DNA of 64,000 bases from Planctomycetota bacterium. Its GTDB lineage: Bacteria; Planctomycetota; Phycisphaerae; UBA1845; PWPN01. The DNA lies in contig JAKLEZ010000015.1 in assembly GCA_022711465.1 (NCBI GenBank), forward strand, positions 62,001-126,000. Direction: 5' to 3'. Under the pieces are notes generated by a model. It was not told the origin of the DNA. It searched no databases and saw only the letters and a list, made by a program, of their open reading frames with translations. A program made the translations under genes and the position numbers. This document shows, piece after piece, positions 45,034 to 53,070 of this stretch. Position 1 is the stretch's first letter. Every line of letters starts with the position of its first letter.

Positions 45034-45062
45034 TTGCAGGCCTGTTCGCCGCCCCATACGAT
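45034..45062 (+). promoter_or_regulatory. Possible promoter of the tandem kinase gene
   Basis: TTGCAG (45034-45039), 17-base spacer, TACGAT (45057-45062). ATG 45078 follows 15 bases later, so the leader would be only about eight bases. Confidence 0.35.
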
Positions 45063-45077
45063 AACCCGCCGGTAGCG

Positions 45078-46946
45078 ATGAGAGAATGCCAGACGACGCC
45101 AGACGCCTCACTTGACGGGGAACGCGAGCCGAGCTCAGGGGCCGGTTCTGGGAGGGGCTCATCCGAGGCGTGGGTGGGGCGTACACGGGGGCGGTGGCAG
45201 TGGCGGATTGACCCGAAGTGGCTTCATCTCTTTGACGATGTCGGTGAGCCGGACTGGCTGGACCTTGCCGCGGATCCGCGGGCCGAGCGGGTGAAGGGCA
45301 GCGAAGGGGGCCGTGAGGTCTTCCGGGTGCGGGCCGGGGAGGTGGTTCTGTACGCCAAGCTCTTCCGGCCGGTCGGGTGGTGGGGCTGGTTGCGGCGTCA
45401 GCTGGCGGGTTCGGATGCCGCCCGGGAGCGGCGTATCACGGAGTACGCCCGCTCTCACGGAATCGGCGCGGTTGAGCCGGTCGCGACGGCCGAGGCTGCG
45501 ATCCGTGGTCGTGAGGTCGACAGCATCTACATCACGCTGGGCCGCGAGGAGGTCCGGCCGTTGGAGGAATGCTGGCAGCAACTGGCTTGTGCCGCTGCCG
45601 GTCAGCGCCGGCTCAAGAATGCGGTGATCGACGCCGTGGCCGAGCTTCTGGCCCGAGCCCATCAGAACGGTTTTGAGCATTTCGATTTACATGCCAGCAA
45701 CGTGCTCATCCGGACTCGCTGCGGGGAATACCGCGCCTTGTTTGTCGACCTGCACGACATTCGCACCGGCCGGCGGGTGAGCGATGCGGGTATTGTGCGC
45801 AATCTGGCTCAGTTGAACCAGTGGTTCAGTTGGCACGCGACGGTGAGCGATCGCGTGCGGTTTCTGGAGCGCTATGTGCACTGGCACAGGGAGGTCCGCG
45901 GCGCCGCGGCCTGCGGGCGTGAACTGCGTGGCGACCGCCGGGGCCTCATCGAGGCCCTGGAATGGGCGATTCGCCGTCACGCCAATGCCTTATACGCCCG
46001 GCGCGACCGGCGGTTGCTGCGGACGGGATCATATTTTGCCCGGCTCGATCTGCCGGACGGCTGGCGGGCCCACACCTACCTGGCGTGCAAGCACCCCATG
46101 CCCGGCTCGCGGGTGTCACGCATGATCTTCACCGGGCAGCAGTGGCGGGAGTGGCTTGGCGAGCCGGCCGCCTGGTTCACGCCCACGGACCGCAGCCGAG
46201 TCATCAAGGACTCGACGACGGCCATTGTTTGCCGGCAGCGTCTCGATGCCGGTGAGGGTGAACCGCTGGAAGTCGTGTGCAAGCGGTCGCGCCCGCGAAA
46301 CCCGCTGAAGCTGCTGCGGTACGCCCTGTTGGGTTCGCGGCCGATGCTGACCTGGAAGAAGGGCAACGCTCTCCTACACCGGCGCATTCCCACCGCCCGC
46401 CCGCTGGCGGTGCTGGAGCGTCGTCGGTTTGGACTGGTGTTGGACAGCTTCGTGATTACCGAGTACCTGGAAGATGGCCACGATCTGGATTCGCTGCTGG
46501 TGATGGAGCTTCGGGCCTTGCCGGCCGACCGGGAACGTCGGGTGAAGCTGTGGCTTTCGCAGGAGCTGGCCCGGCTGGTGCGGCTGATGCATGGACAGGG
46601 ATTCGTCCACCGCGATTTCAAGGCTCCCAACATCATGGTCCAGTGGTCACCGATTTCGGATGATCTGCCGCGGCTCAGTTTGGTGGACCTGGACGGTTTG
46701 CGTCAGGTTCGCCGACCGACCGAAGCCCGGCAGCTTCGGGCCATCGCGCGACTGAATGTGAGTCTGGACCACTGCCGGGGGCTTACCCGGACCGACCGGT
46801 TGCGGTTTCTCAAGCAGTACCTTCGGCGTCCGGGCCGGCCCGATCCCGAATGGAAGCCGTGCTGGCAGGCGATTGCGTCGTCCTCGGGATCGATCCGGAC
46901 CGCCCTGGGCGCCCATCAACGGAAGCGGCTCAGGAGACCCGGGTGA
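45078..46946 (+). CDS. Tandem Kdo/WaaP-type lipopolysaccharide kinase-like protein
   Basis: A 622-residue protein with two protein-kinase-like domains of the WaaP/KdkA family. Domain 1 (about 30-300) has AHQNGFEHFDLHASNVLI as catalytic loop and LFVDLHDIR as the DFG-equivalent. Domain 2 (about 330-610) has MHGQGFVHRDFKAPNIMV and LVDLDGLRQV. Both keep the catalytic Asp and a metal Asp, so both could be active. Such kinases phosphorylate Kdo or heptose in the LPS core. A tandem fusion is unusual; the domains could act on two positions or one may be regulatory. It is divergent from the sigma factor operon. No ribosome site is visible. Confidence 0.82.
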   Translation: MRECQTTPDASLDGEREPSSGAGSGRGSSEAWVGRTRGRWQWRIDPKWLHLFDDVGEPDWLDLAADPRAERVKGSEGGREVFRVRAGEVVLYAKLFRPVGWWGWLRRQLAGSDAARERRITEYARSHGIGAVEPVATAEAAIRGREVDSIYITLGREEVRPLEECWQQLACAAAGQRRLKNAVIDAVAELLARAHQNGFEHFDLHASNVLIRTRCGEYRALFVDLHDIRTGRRVSDAGIVRNLAQLNQWFSWHATVSDRVRFLERYVHWHREVRGAAACGRELRGDRRGLIEALEWAIRRHANALYARRDRRLLRTGSYFARLDLPDGWRAHTYLACKHPMPGSRVSRMIFTGQQWREWLGEPAAWFTPTDRSRVIKDSTTAIVCRQRLDAGEGEPLEVVCKRSRPRNPLKLLRYALLGSRPMLTWKKGNALLHRRIPTARPLAVLERRRFGLVLDSFVITEYLEDGHDLDSLLVMELRALPADRERRVKLWLSQELARLVRLMHGQGFVHRDFKAPNIMVQWSPISDDLPRLSLVDLDGLRQVRRPTEARQLRAIARLNVSLDHCRGLTRTDRLRFLKQYLRRPGRPDPEWKPCWQAIASSSGSIRTALGAHQRKRLRRPG

Positions 46947-47076
46947 TGGCCGGGCAGGGGCTTCGGGGAAGGGGGTTTTCACGAGGCCAAGCGGAAAAAG
47001 AAGGAACAAACCCACGGCGTGCGCGTCTAACACAGTATTTGGTGGAATTCCACGCGCATTTCGAAGGAGCAGGAAC

Positions 47077-48387
47077 ATGAGAATTGCGATGTTGTCTATT
47101 GCCGCCGTCCTGGTTGCCACCGGTATTCTGGCCGCCCCGGGGAGGGCCGAGGTCAAGGAGATCGCGCACGCCAAGGTCAGCTACGAGGGGATCAGCTCCG
47201 AGTATGCGACTGCTCTGGCGGAGACTCTGGCTGCCGCGAGGCGAGTCTATGCCGACACCCTCAAGTTCGACATGCCGAACACCGTGATCCTGGAAGTCAA
47301 ATGCGGGCCGGACCAGACCACCCGGCTCTACACCGACGGTGAGGATCGGCTGTTTCTTTCTCTGCCCTCGCAGGACAAGCTGGCCCAGCCTTCGAAGAGT
47401 GGCGTCTTCAACCTGTACGGCATGTGCCACGAGCTGGGCCACATGGCCATGTACCGCACGCTCAAGAGTCGCGACTGGATGACCTCGGCGGCGGCGGAAG
47501 GATGGGCTCACTATGCCGGTTCGGTGGTCGTTGACCGGGTCTGGACGGCCAAGGGCGAGAAGCTCTGGCCAGACCGTTACGATTACCGGGAGGACGGCAC
47601 GGCGAGGCTGAAGAAGCAGTTGGCCGCGGCCAAGCCTTCGCCGATCGACCAGGGCGCCGGGCAGTGGCAGAAGCTGGAGGCGATTACTGGAGCGACCCAG
47701 TTCGCCCAGCTTTTCGCGGCCTGGGAGGCGGCCAAGGTGGACCCGGGCAAGCCCGACGCCGGCCTGCTGGCGGTTCTGGAGAAGATGCAGCCGGCGAAGA
47801 AGGACGCGATTGCCGCATGGTGGAAGGTGGCCGGGCCGCTGTTTGTCGAGAAGGTAGCGGTCAGCAAGACCAAGGCGGAGACAATTGCCGTCTCAAAGCT
47901 GAGTGGTGAGCCCACGCTGCTCAAGTACGACGACGACAGCTGCGACGGCAAGAAGTCGATCGCCGGCGGCGGGCATGCGGTTTTGTTCAAGGCTCCGGCG
48001 GGCGGCAAGTGGTACGTCCGGGCGATCTCGGTTTACGGGGCCCGCTACGGCACGCCCAAGGCGCCGCCGTCGCCGTTCGATATCGCCTTGTGCGACAAGG
48101 ACTTGGCCGTCGTAGCCACCTGGCGGAAACCGATCGGCAGCTTCGAGTACGGCAACATGAGTTGGACTCGCCTCGAGGTGCCGCCGACGCGCGTCCCGGT
48201 CGAGTTCCAGATCTGCCTGGATTTCAAGCCGACTGCAACCAAGGGCGTCTATGTAGGCTTCGATTCAAGCGGTCAGGGACACTCCCGGGTGGCCACGCCG
48301 GGCAAGAAGGGCGGACCGCTCGGAGAGGGTGACTGGATGATCCGGGTGGAGTTGGATCAGGCGAAGGATGCCGATGCCCTGAGGTGA
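47077..48387 (+). CDS. Secreted gluzincin-like metallopeptidase homologue
   Basis: A 436-residue protein with a clear signal peptide (MRIAMLSIAAVLVATGILAA, then PGRAEVK). Around residue 120 the zinc motif MCHELGHMAMYRTLKS and a downstream SAAAEGWAHYAGS (HExxH plus Glu) mark a gluzincin-type peptidase fold. The C-terminal 170 residues form a beta-sandwich (KWYVRAISVYGARYG; PVEFQICLDF). ATG 47077 has GAAGGAGC upstream; the frame is open upstream to 46873 but without a signal. Convergent with the BSP/DUF1080 gene, which carries another HExxH. Confidence 0.75.
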   Translation: MRIAMLSIAAVLVATGILAAPGRAEVKEIAHAKVSYEGISSEYATALAETLAAARRVYADTLKFDMPNTVILEVKCGPDQTTRLYTDGEDRLFLSLPSQDKLAQPSKSGVFNLYGMCHELGHMAMYRTLKSRDWMTSAAAEGWAHYAGSVVVDRVWTAKGEKLWPDRYDYREDGTARLKKQLAAAKPSPIDQGAGQWQKLEAITGATQFAQLFAAWEAAKVDPGKPDAGLLAVLEKMQPAKKDAIAAWWKVAGPLFVEKVAVSKTKAETIAVSKLSGEPTLLKYDDDSCDGKKSIAGGGHAVLFKAPAGGKWYVRAISVYGARYGTPKAPPSPFDIALCDKDLAVVATWRKPIGSFEYGNMSWTRLEVPPTRVPVEFQICLDFKPTATKGVYVGFDSSGQGHSRVATPGKKGGPLGEGDWMIRVELDQAKDADALR

Positions 48388-48424
48388 AGCCTCGGCCGCA
48401 GCTCTTTGCGTCTTCCGCGGGCGG

Positions 48425-50392
48425 TTACTTGCCGGGCTCGATTGGTCGGATCTTGATGTTTCGGAACGACACGCTCCCGTGGTCGCCCTGGAGGCCGATG
48501 TAGCCGCTGCCGGCCTTGGCGAAGCGTTTCATTCCGCCGAACTTGCTCTTGGCCACTCGGGTGTTGAAGTCTTCGCTGCCCAGCACGTACTCGATGTACT
48601 TGACGCCGTTGACGTAGTGCTCGCATTTTGTCGGGCTGATGACGACGCGGACCTGGTTCCACTGGCCAAAGGGCTTGGTGGCGTCGATGGGCTTACCCGT
48701 CTTGGGGTCGTCGGGTGGCTGATAGAGGGCATAGAGCCAGCCGCACAGTTGCGGGTCGTGGGCGTTGGCGTTGTCCTGGAGCTGGATCTCGGGTCCGGTC
48801 GCCCAGGCGGCGCCCTCCTCGTCGGTGATGTGGTAGATGATGCCGCTGTTGCCGCCCTCGGAGATGTTGTACTCGAGGGTCAGCTCGAACCAGGCGAACT
48901 TGTCGGTGGTGACGATGTCGCCGGCGTTTCTGGGATCGACGCAGGCCAGCATACCGTCCTGCACCTGCCAGCCGGGCCGGACGCCTTCGCGCTTGAAGTT
49001 GTGCCAGCCGCTGAGGCTCTCACCGTCGAAAAGGAGTCGCCATCCGGCCTTCTCCTCCTCGGCGGTGAGGGTATTCGGGCCGGACCTTGCCGCGGCGGGT
49101 TTGGGCTTGCCTTCTTTCAGTGCGGCCACATACAGGGCCCACAGTTCGTCCACCGTCTTGCCGGTGTATTCCTGCCAAAGATCGCTGGAATAGCGGCCCG
49201 CGCGCATGGCCGCGTTGATCTTGACCACGAACTCGTGGTCATGACAGGCAGCCACGTACTCGAGGAAAGCACCGGTGGTGCGGTAGCTGTCGGTGTACTT
49301 GGCCCGGTCGGGATTGGGCCGAGGCCGCTTGGAGACTGGCTCGTACTTGAACCAGCGGATGTAGTCCGCGACGCCCTCTACGAGCCAACCCGGATTGCGC
49401 CGGCTGCGGTATTGCTGGGCGACGTGGACCAGTTCGTGCACGACCGCTCCCGCCGCCTCGCCGTCGAGGTTGTCCTTGAACCACCGTTCGGCGCAGGAGA
49501 TGTGCGTACCGGCCGTACCGGCGACGCCGCGCATGTCCTTTCGGAAGGCGATGTCGATGCGTTTGGGAGCGACGAATCCTTCGCTGGGCAGCATCTCAAC
49601 GATCTTGGGATACCAGGCATCGAGCGTAGGCTTGAGCTTGGTGTCGATCCATCCCTTCAGGTCAGGGGTCTCGGAGGCGTCGATGACGATCTCATACCCA
49701 CCCCGCGGCGACGACGCCTGGACCTTGTCGGACGTGCCGACAACATCGATCTCGCTGAAGAAAGTATTGCCGAAAGTGTCGTCGGCCTCGGTGCGAGAGA
49801 TATCGAACAGCAGGTAGCGGTAATTACCGAGCAGGCCTGTGGACTCGGAGATGCTCACGCCGTACTGGCCGCCGACTTCTCCGTCGGCCGGCCGGGTGTC
49901 AACGGTCGCGATCAACTTCCAGCCAAGTGCTTCCGGCTTGTCGCCGGCCGCCAGCTCGGCCTTGAAGCTGTCGGCTTTGCCGTCGGCGGCGTAGAGCTTG
50001 TAGACCTGCGGGCCGCGGGGACCGGGATGCCATGAGTAGCTGTTGACCTGCTTGACCTCTATGACGCTGCCCATATCGGCGAGCAGCCACCCACCCTCGG
50101 TACCGGCGTCGAAGAACAAGTTCTCGGCCGGCTGGTCCGCTTCGTCGGGCACGACCCCGTCGTTCAGCTTCTCGACATCGCCGCCGTTGGGGTCGCGCTG
50201 GCCAAGCAGGACCTTGAATCGACCGGCAGTCCCGGCGTCCGTCCTGGATGGCGCCGGCACCCCGGAGAATTTGAACTGGCCGGTCGCGTTGTCCTGGTTG
50301 CGATCCGTCACGATCTTGACCTCGGCTCGGGCAGTCCCACCCGCGAGCAGAACCAGCACACCCACCAGGGTCCACGCACTTGCCTTGCACAT
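48425..50392 (-). CDS. Secreted BSP-type peptidase fused to a DUF1080 domain
   Basis: A 655-residue exported protein. After a signal peptide (AWTLVGVLVLLAGGTARA), an N-terminal discoidin-like sheet (about 20-205) is followed by a basic-secretory-protein domain (about 210-440) with VVHELVHVAQQYRSRRNPGW and LVEGVADYIRW, giving the zinc HExxH and a downstream Glu. The C-terminal 200 residues are DUF1080 (GWRLLFDGESLSGWHNF, FELTLEYNISEGGNSGIIYH), now linked to 3-keto-glycoside hydrolysis. ATG 50392 has GAGAGGAAGG upstream. A minus-strand TACAAT at 50562-50567 may be its -10. A dual role on glycoprotein or glycan substrate is inferred. Confidence 0.85.
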   Translation of the reverse strand: MCKASAWTLVGVLVLLAGGTARAEVKIVTDRNQDNATGQFKFSGVPAPSRTDAGTAGRFKVLLGQRDPNGGDVEKLNDGVVPDEADQPAENLFFDAGTEGGWLLADMGSVIEVKQVNSYSWHPGPRGPQVYKLYAADGKADSFKAELAAGDKPEALGWKLIATVDTRPADGEVGGQYGVSISESTGLLGNYRYLLFDISRTEADDTFGNTFFSEIDVVGTSDKVQASSPRGGYEIVIDASETPDLKGWIDTKLKPTLDAWYPKIVEMLPSEGFVAPKRIDIAFRKDMRGVAGTAGTHISCAERWFKDNLDGEAAGAVVHELVHVAQQYRSRRNPGWLVEGVADYIRWFKYEPVSKRPRPNPDRAKYTDSYRTTGAFLEYVAACHDHEFVVKINAAMRAGRYSSDLWQEYTGKTVDELWALYVAALKEGKPKPAAARSGPNTLTAEEEKAGWRLLFDGESLSGWHNFKREGVRPGWQVQDGMLACVDPRNAGDIVTTDKFAWFELTLEYNISEGGNSGIIYHITDEEGAAWATGPEIQLQDNANAHDPQLCGWLYALYQPPDDPKTGKPIDATKPFGQWNQVRVVISPTKCEHYVNGVKYIEYVLGSEDFNTRVAKSKFGGMKRFAKAGSGYIGLQGDHGSVSFRNIKIRPIEPGK

Positions 50393-50611
50393 CGGTGCCT
50401 TCCTCTCACAAGACAGAAACCCGTACTGAACTCGCCCGATGGATCCGGGCCGCGGCGACCATAGACGGCCGCCCGGCGTCCCGGGCGATCGCAGGCGTAC
50501 CACACCCTGCCCAGTGCCGCCCGGTGACACGGCTCATCGACGGCACCGGGCTACAAGCCGCATTGTATCGTCCTTGGCTTAGACCAGCCACTGGGAGAGT
50601 GGTCGCCGGGA

Positions 50612-52000
50612 TCAGGGAACCAGGGTCCATTCCCAGGTCAGGCAGGTGGGGCCGATCCTGTCTTCCACCCAGCAGTACTCGACAAGATACCCGCCGGGTA
50701 TGAGCCCCTCGACGGTGGTCGAGGTGTCGTAACAACAGAGGCAGTCGCACGGGGCGGCAAGGTCCTCCTTCTCGGTGAACCGAAGGTGCCTTCCGTTCGC
50801 CTCCAGGCTAACCGAGATGCCATTCAAGCAGCAGTTGTAGACGATGTTTCGGTGGGTCACTTGGAGAGCGTGGCCCTGCGCGACCAGATCGAACTCGTCC
50901 TTTCCGCAACCCGGGTAATCGTCGATCGAGGGGTTGCCCGGCCGGCAGTCGCTTTGCCAGCTCGCGGCGATGTGGGGTATCTTGGAGGTGCAGTCCTCGC
51001 CCGTGGGCTGGTTCTGGCCACTGTAGCATCGCTGCAGGGCGCCGAAGTCGGACTGATCGACGTCACTGTCGCCGTCAAAGTCCGCTCGGTCGCAGCCGTA
51101 GGCGTAAGGGACGGCTGCACCCGAAGCGCAGGCCGTGAACGCGGCGAGATCGTCGGCGTCGACATCGCCGTCACCGTCGAGGTCGGGGTAGGGGGGCAGG
51201 GGCGCGGCGACGATCCTCATGCGGTAGACGCGGGTGTTGCTGTCGGTTGCCTCGGACACCTCGATGTCGATCAGCGGCAGCATGCCCCCGCCAGTGAACG
51301 GAACGAGCCGGCTCTCCAGAACCAGTCCGGTCTCCTTGTTGACGGTCGCATCGAGGTTCATGGCCTGGAGACCGGCGATGTGCGGATCGGACTTCTGGTA
51401 TCGACCCTGGGCGGAGACGTCGTAGCCCTTGGCATGGAAGCTGACTGCGGCGACGTCGTAGAAATCAAACACGTTACCCGGCCCGATGGGCAGGAGGTCG
51501 AACGTACCAGTCATCGGCCACTTGATGGGGATGTTATCGCAGATGGGACAATCGTTCATGAGCCAGCTGTCGGGCAGGAGCTTGTAGGGGATCCGCGATT
51601 GGTGAACGTACAGCTCACTTACGGCGGGATAGAACTTGGACTGGTTGTCGCTCGAAATCAGGCTCACGTCGATGATGTAGTTGCCGAAGGAGAGCTTGGG
51701 GATCACTACGGGGAGCTCGAATGGCACCGCGATGGCCGGGCATGCGGAACCGGGTTCCGCACTGACGGCCACGAGAGTGATCAGGATGCGGTGGTCGGTG
51801 ACCTGGGCGGTGGCGGAGGTTGTGCGCTCGCACCCATCGGAGAAGTAACCGATGACCGTCAAGGTGATCGCTTCGCCCTGCACCGGCAGGCCGGGGTCAG
51901 CCAGGACAGCGGTGACGTCGTGTGCGGTGACAGGCCCGCTGGCCAAAGCCAGAACGAGTGTCCCCATGGCATACACCCGGGATGGTCTGATGCCGACCAT
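50612..52000 (-). CDS. Secreted protein with dockerin-like EF-hand pair
   Basis: A 462-residue exported protein. ATG 52000 has GGAGGG upstream and leads into a signal peptide (AMGTLVLALASGPVTA). The N-terminal half is beta-rich without a family I know. Around residue 290 two calcium loops follow in dockerin-like order: DLDGDGDVDADDLAAF and DFDGDSDVDQSDFGAL with flanking Cys. A Cys-rich C-terminal domain (EDLAAPCDCLCCYDTS) ends the protein. The same loop pair ends the GH172 protein at 62582. No cohesin is visible, so the pair may serve as a sorting or calcium module. Confidence 0.78.
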   Translation of the reverse strand: MVGIRPSRVYAMGTLVLALASGPVTAHDVTAVLADPGLPVQGEAITLTVIGYFSDGCERTTSATAQVTDHRILITLVAVSAEPGSACPAIAVPFELPVVIPKLSFGNYIIDVSLISSDNQSKFYPAVSELYVHQSRIPYKLLPDSWLMNDCPICDNIPIKWPMTGTFDLLPIGPGNVFDFYDVAAVSFHAKGYDVSAQGRYQKSDPHIAGLQAMNLDATVNKETGLVLESRLVPFTGGGMLPLIDIEVSEATDSNTRVYRMRIVAAPLPPYPDLDGDGDVDADDLAAFTACASGAAVPYAYGCDRADFDGDSDVDQSDFGALQRCYSGQNQPTGEDCTSKIPHIAASWQSDCRPGNPSIDDYPGCGKDEFDLVAQGHALQVTHRNIVYNCCLNGISVSLEANGRHLRFTEKEDLAAPCDCLCCYDTSTTVEGLIPGGYLVEYCWVEDRIGPTCLTWEWTLVP

Positions 52001-52467
52001 GGTATGGCCCTCCACGTGTGGCCCTAGGCCCCCCTGCTTCTCCTTCTCAAGTGTACCACAAATCCGGCGCAAGTGGGGAGGAATCGAGGGTACCGGCGAT
52101 GGGATATGGAGCCTCGTGACGGCGTTGGGCGTGAGACTCCGGCGATGCCATTGGGGTATCGACGCGGGGGCGAGGACTGCTTCTCGTCAGCGATGCCGGA
52201 TCAGGAGGCCGACCATCGGTGCGTACTGTCGCTTTGACGCCTCTCTACGGATTCCGTACGGACCGCGAGTCTGCAGCACCTTTCCCATACTGACCGGCTC
52301 CTCGACGTGGTAGCCGAGCTTCCGGTAGAAGGTGACAACTGCCGCATTGCTGGCAACGACCTGCAGGTTGACCTTCGGACAGGGACGAATCTCCATGTGC
52401 TGACCTCGGCGGACATCCATCGTCGGAGATGGCCGTGAGGCGAATGCGGGCCACTGTCACCCGGCGT
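52001..52467. other. Intergenic region holding a GNAT remnant
   Basis: 467 bases between the dockerin-like gene and rnhA. Apart from the acetyltransferase remnant (52274-52395) I see no gene or regular structure. Confidence 0.5.
52274..52395 (-). pseudogene. C-terminal remnant of a GNAT acetyltransferase
   Basis: On the minus strand the frame reads CPKVNLQVVASNAAVVTFYR and continues to KLGYHVEEPVSMGKVL, which matches only the last helix and strand of YpeA-type GNAT enzymes. The upstream two thirds, including the acetyl-CoA loop (Q/RxxGxG/A), are absent in all frames. The open frame spans 52187-52420, but the flanks do not resemble the family. I read it as a decayed gene. Confidence 0.6.
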
Positions 52468-52983
52468 TCAATCGCTCGAGAGGCTGCGCTTCTCGTCGTC
52501 ACGATTCATGAACTCGGCCGGGGCCCTGCGAAGGGGATTCTCGCCCAGCCCGACCCGCATCTTCTCGATCGCCTCGGTGGCCAGTTGGTCGCAGCGTTCG
52601 TTGCCCGGGTTGGCGGCGTGGCCCTTGACCCAGTGCCAACGGACGCTGTGGCGGGAAGCCTCGGCGTCCAGGGTTTGCCAGAGATCGAGGTTCTTGACCG
52701 GCTTCTTGCCTCGGCGCCAGCCCTTGGCCTTCCAGCCGGGCAGCCATTCGCGCATGCCGAGCTGGACGTACCTGGAGTCGGTGTACAGGTCGACCTCGCA
52801 GGCCTCCTTGAGAGCCCGAAGCCCCTCGATGGCCGCGGTCAACTCCATCTGGTTATTCGTGGTGGCCGGGCAGGCACCGGCCAGCTCGCGGCGGGCTCGG
52901 CCGTAGCTCAGGACGACGCCCCAACCCCCCGGACCGGGGTTGCCCTGGCAAGCGCCGTCGGTGTAGATGGTCACCTTCTTCAT
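52468..52983 (-). CDS. rnhA: Ribonuclease HI
   Basis: Degrades RNA in RNA-DNA hybrids. The 171-residue protein keeps the four catalytic acids: TDGACQGNPGPGGWG, NNQMELTAAIEGL, LYTDSRYVQLGM and GNERCDQLATEAI, plus the basic protrusion WKAKGWRRGKKPVKN. A C-terminal tail of about 20 residues is extra. ATG 52983 has no Shine-Dalgarno site; TACGAT ends 7 bases upstream. It is divergent from the Memo-AMMECR1 gene. Confidence 0.95.
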   Translation of the reverse strand: MKKVTIYTDGACQGNPGPGGWGVVLSYGRARRELAGACPATTNNQMELTAAIEGLRALKEACEVDLYTDSRYVQLGMREWLPGWKAKGWRRGKKPVKNLDLWQTLDAEASRHSVRWHWVKGHAANPGNERCDQLATEAIEKMRVGLGENPLRRAPAEFMNRDDEKRSLSSD

Positions 52984-52990
52984 GGCCGGT

Positions 52991-52996
52991 ATCGTA
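52991..52996 (-). promoter_or_regulatory. -10 element placed for a leaderless rnhA mRNA
   Basis: TACGAT on the minus strand ends exactly 7 bases before ATG 52983. There is no recognisable -35. Confidence 0.35.
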
Positions 52997-53030
52997 CCCG
53001 GGGCGCTTCTGAGCCGCGACGGCTGTTTTG

Positions 53031-53039
53031 TGGTAAACT
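53031..53039 (+). promoter_or_regulatory. Possible extended -10 of the AmmeMemoRadiSam operon
   Basis: TGGTAAACT (TG, one base, TAAACT) lies 31 bases before ATG 53071. This gives an ordinary leader with a ribosome site AGAGGTGA. Confidence 0.3.
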
Positions 53040-53070
53040 TACGGTGCCGCGTCCAAAGAGGTGACCGAAC

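Noticed and set aside
48479..50035. 518-residue plus-strand open frame
   Set aside because: Antisense to the BSP-DUF1080 gene; composed mainly of Val, Gly, Asp and Leu without motifs.
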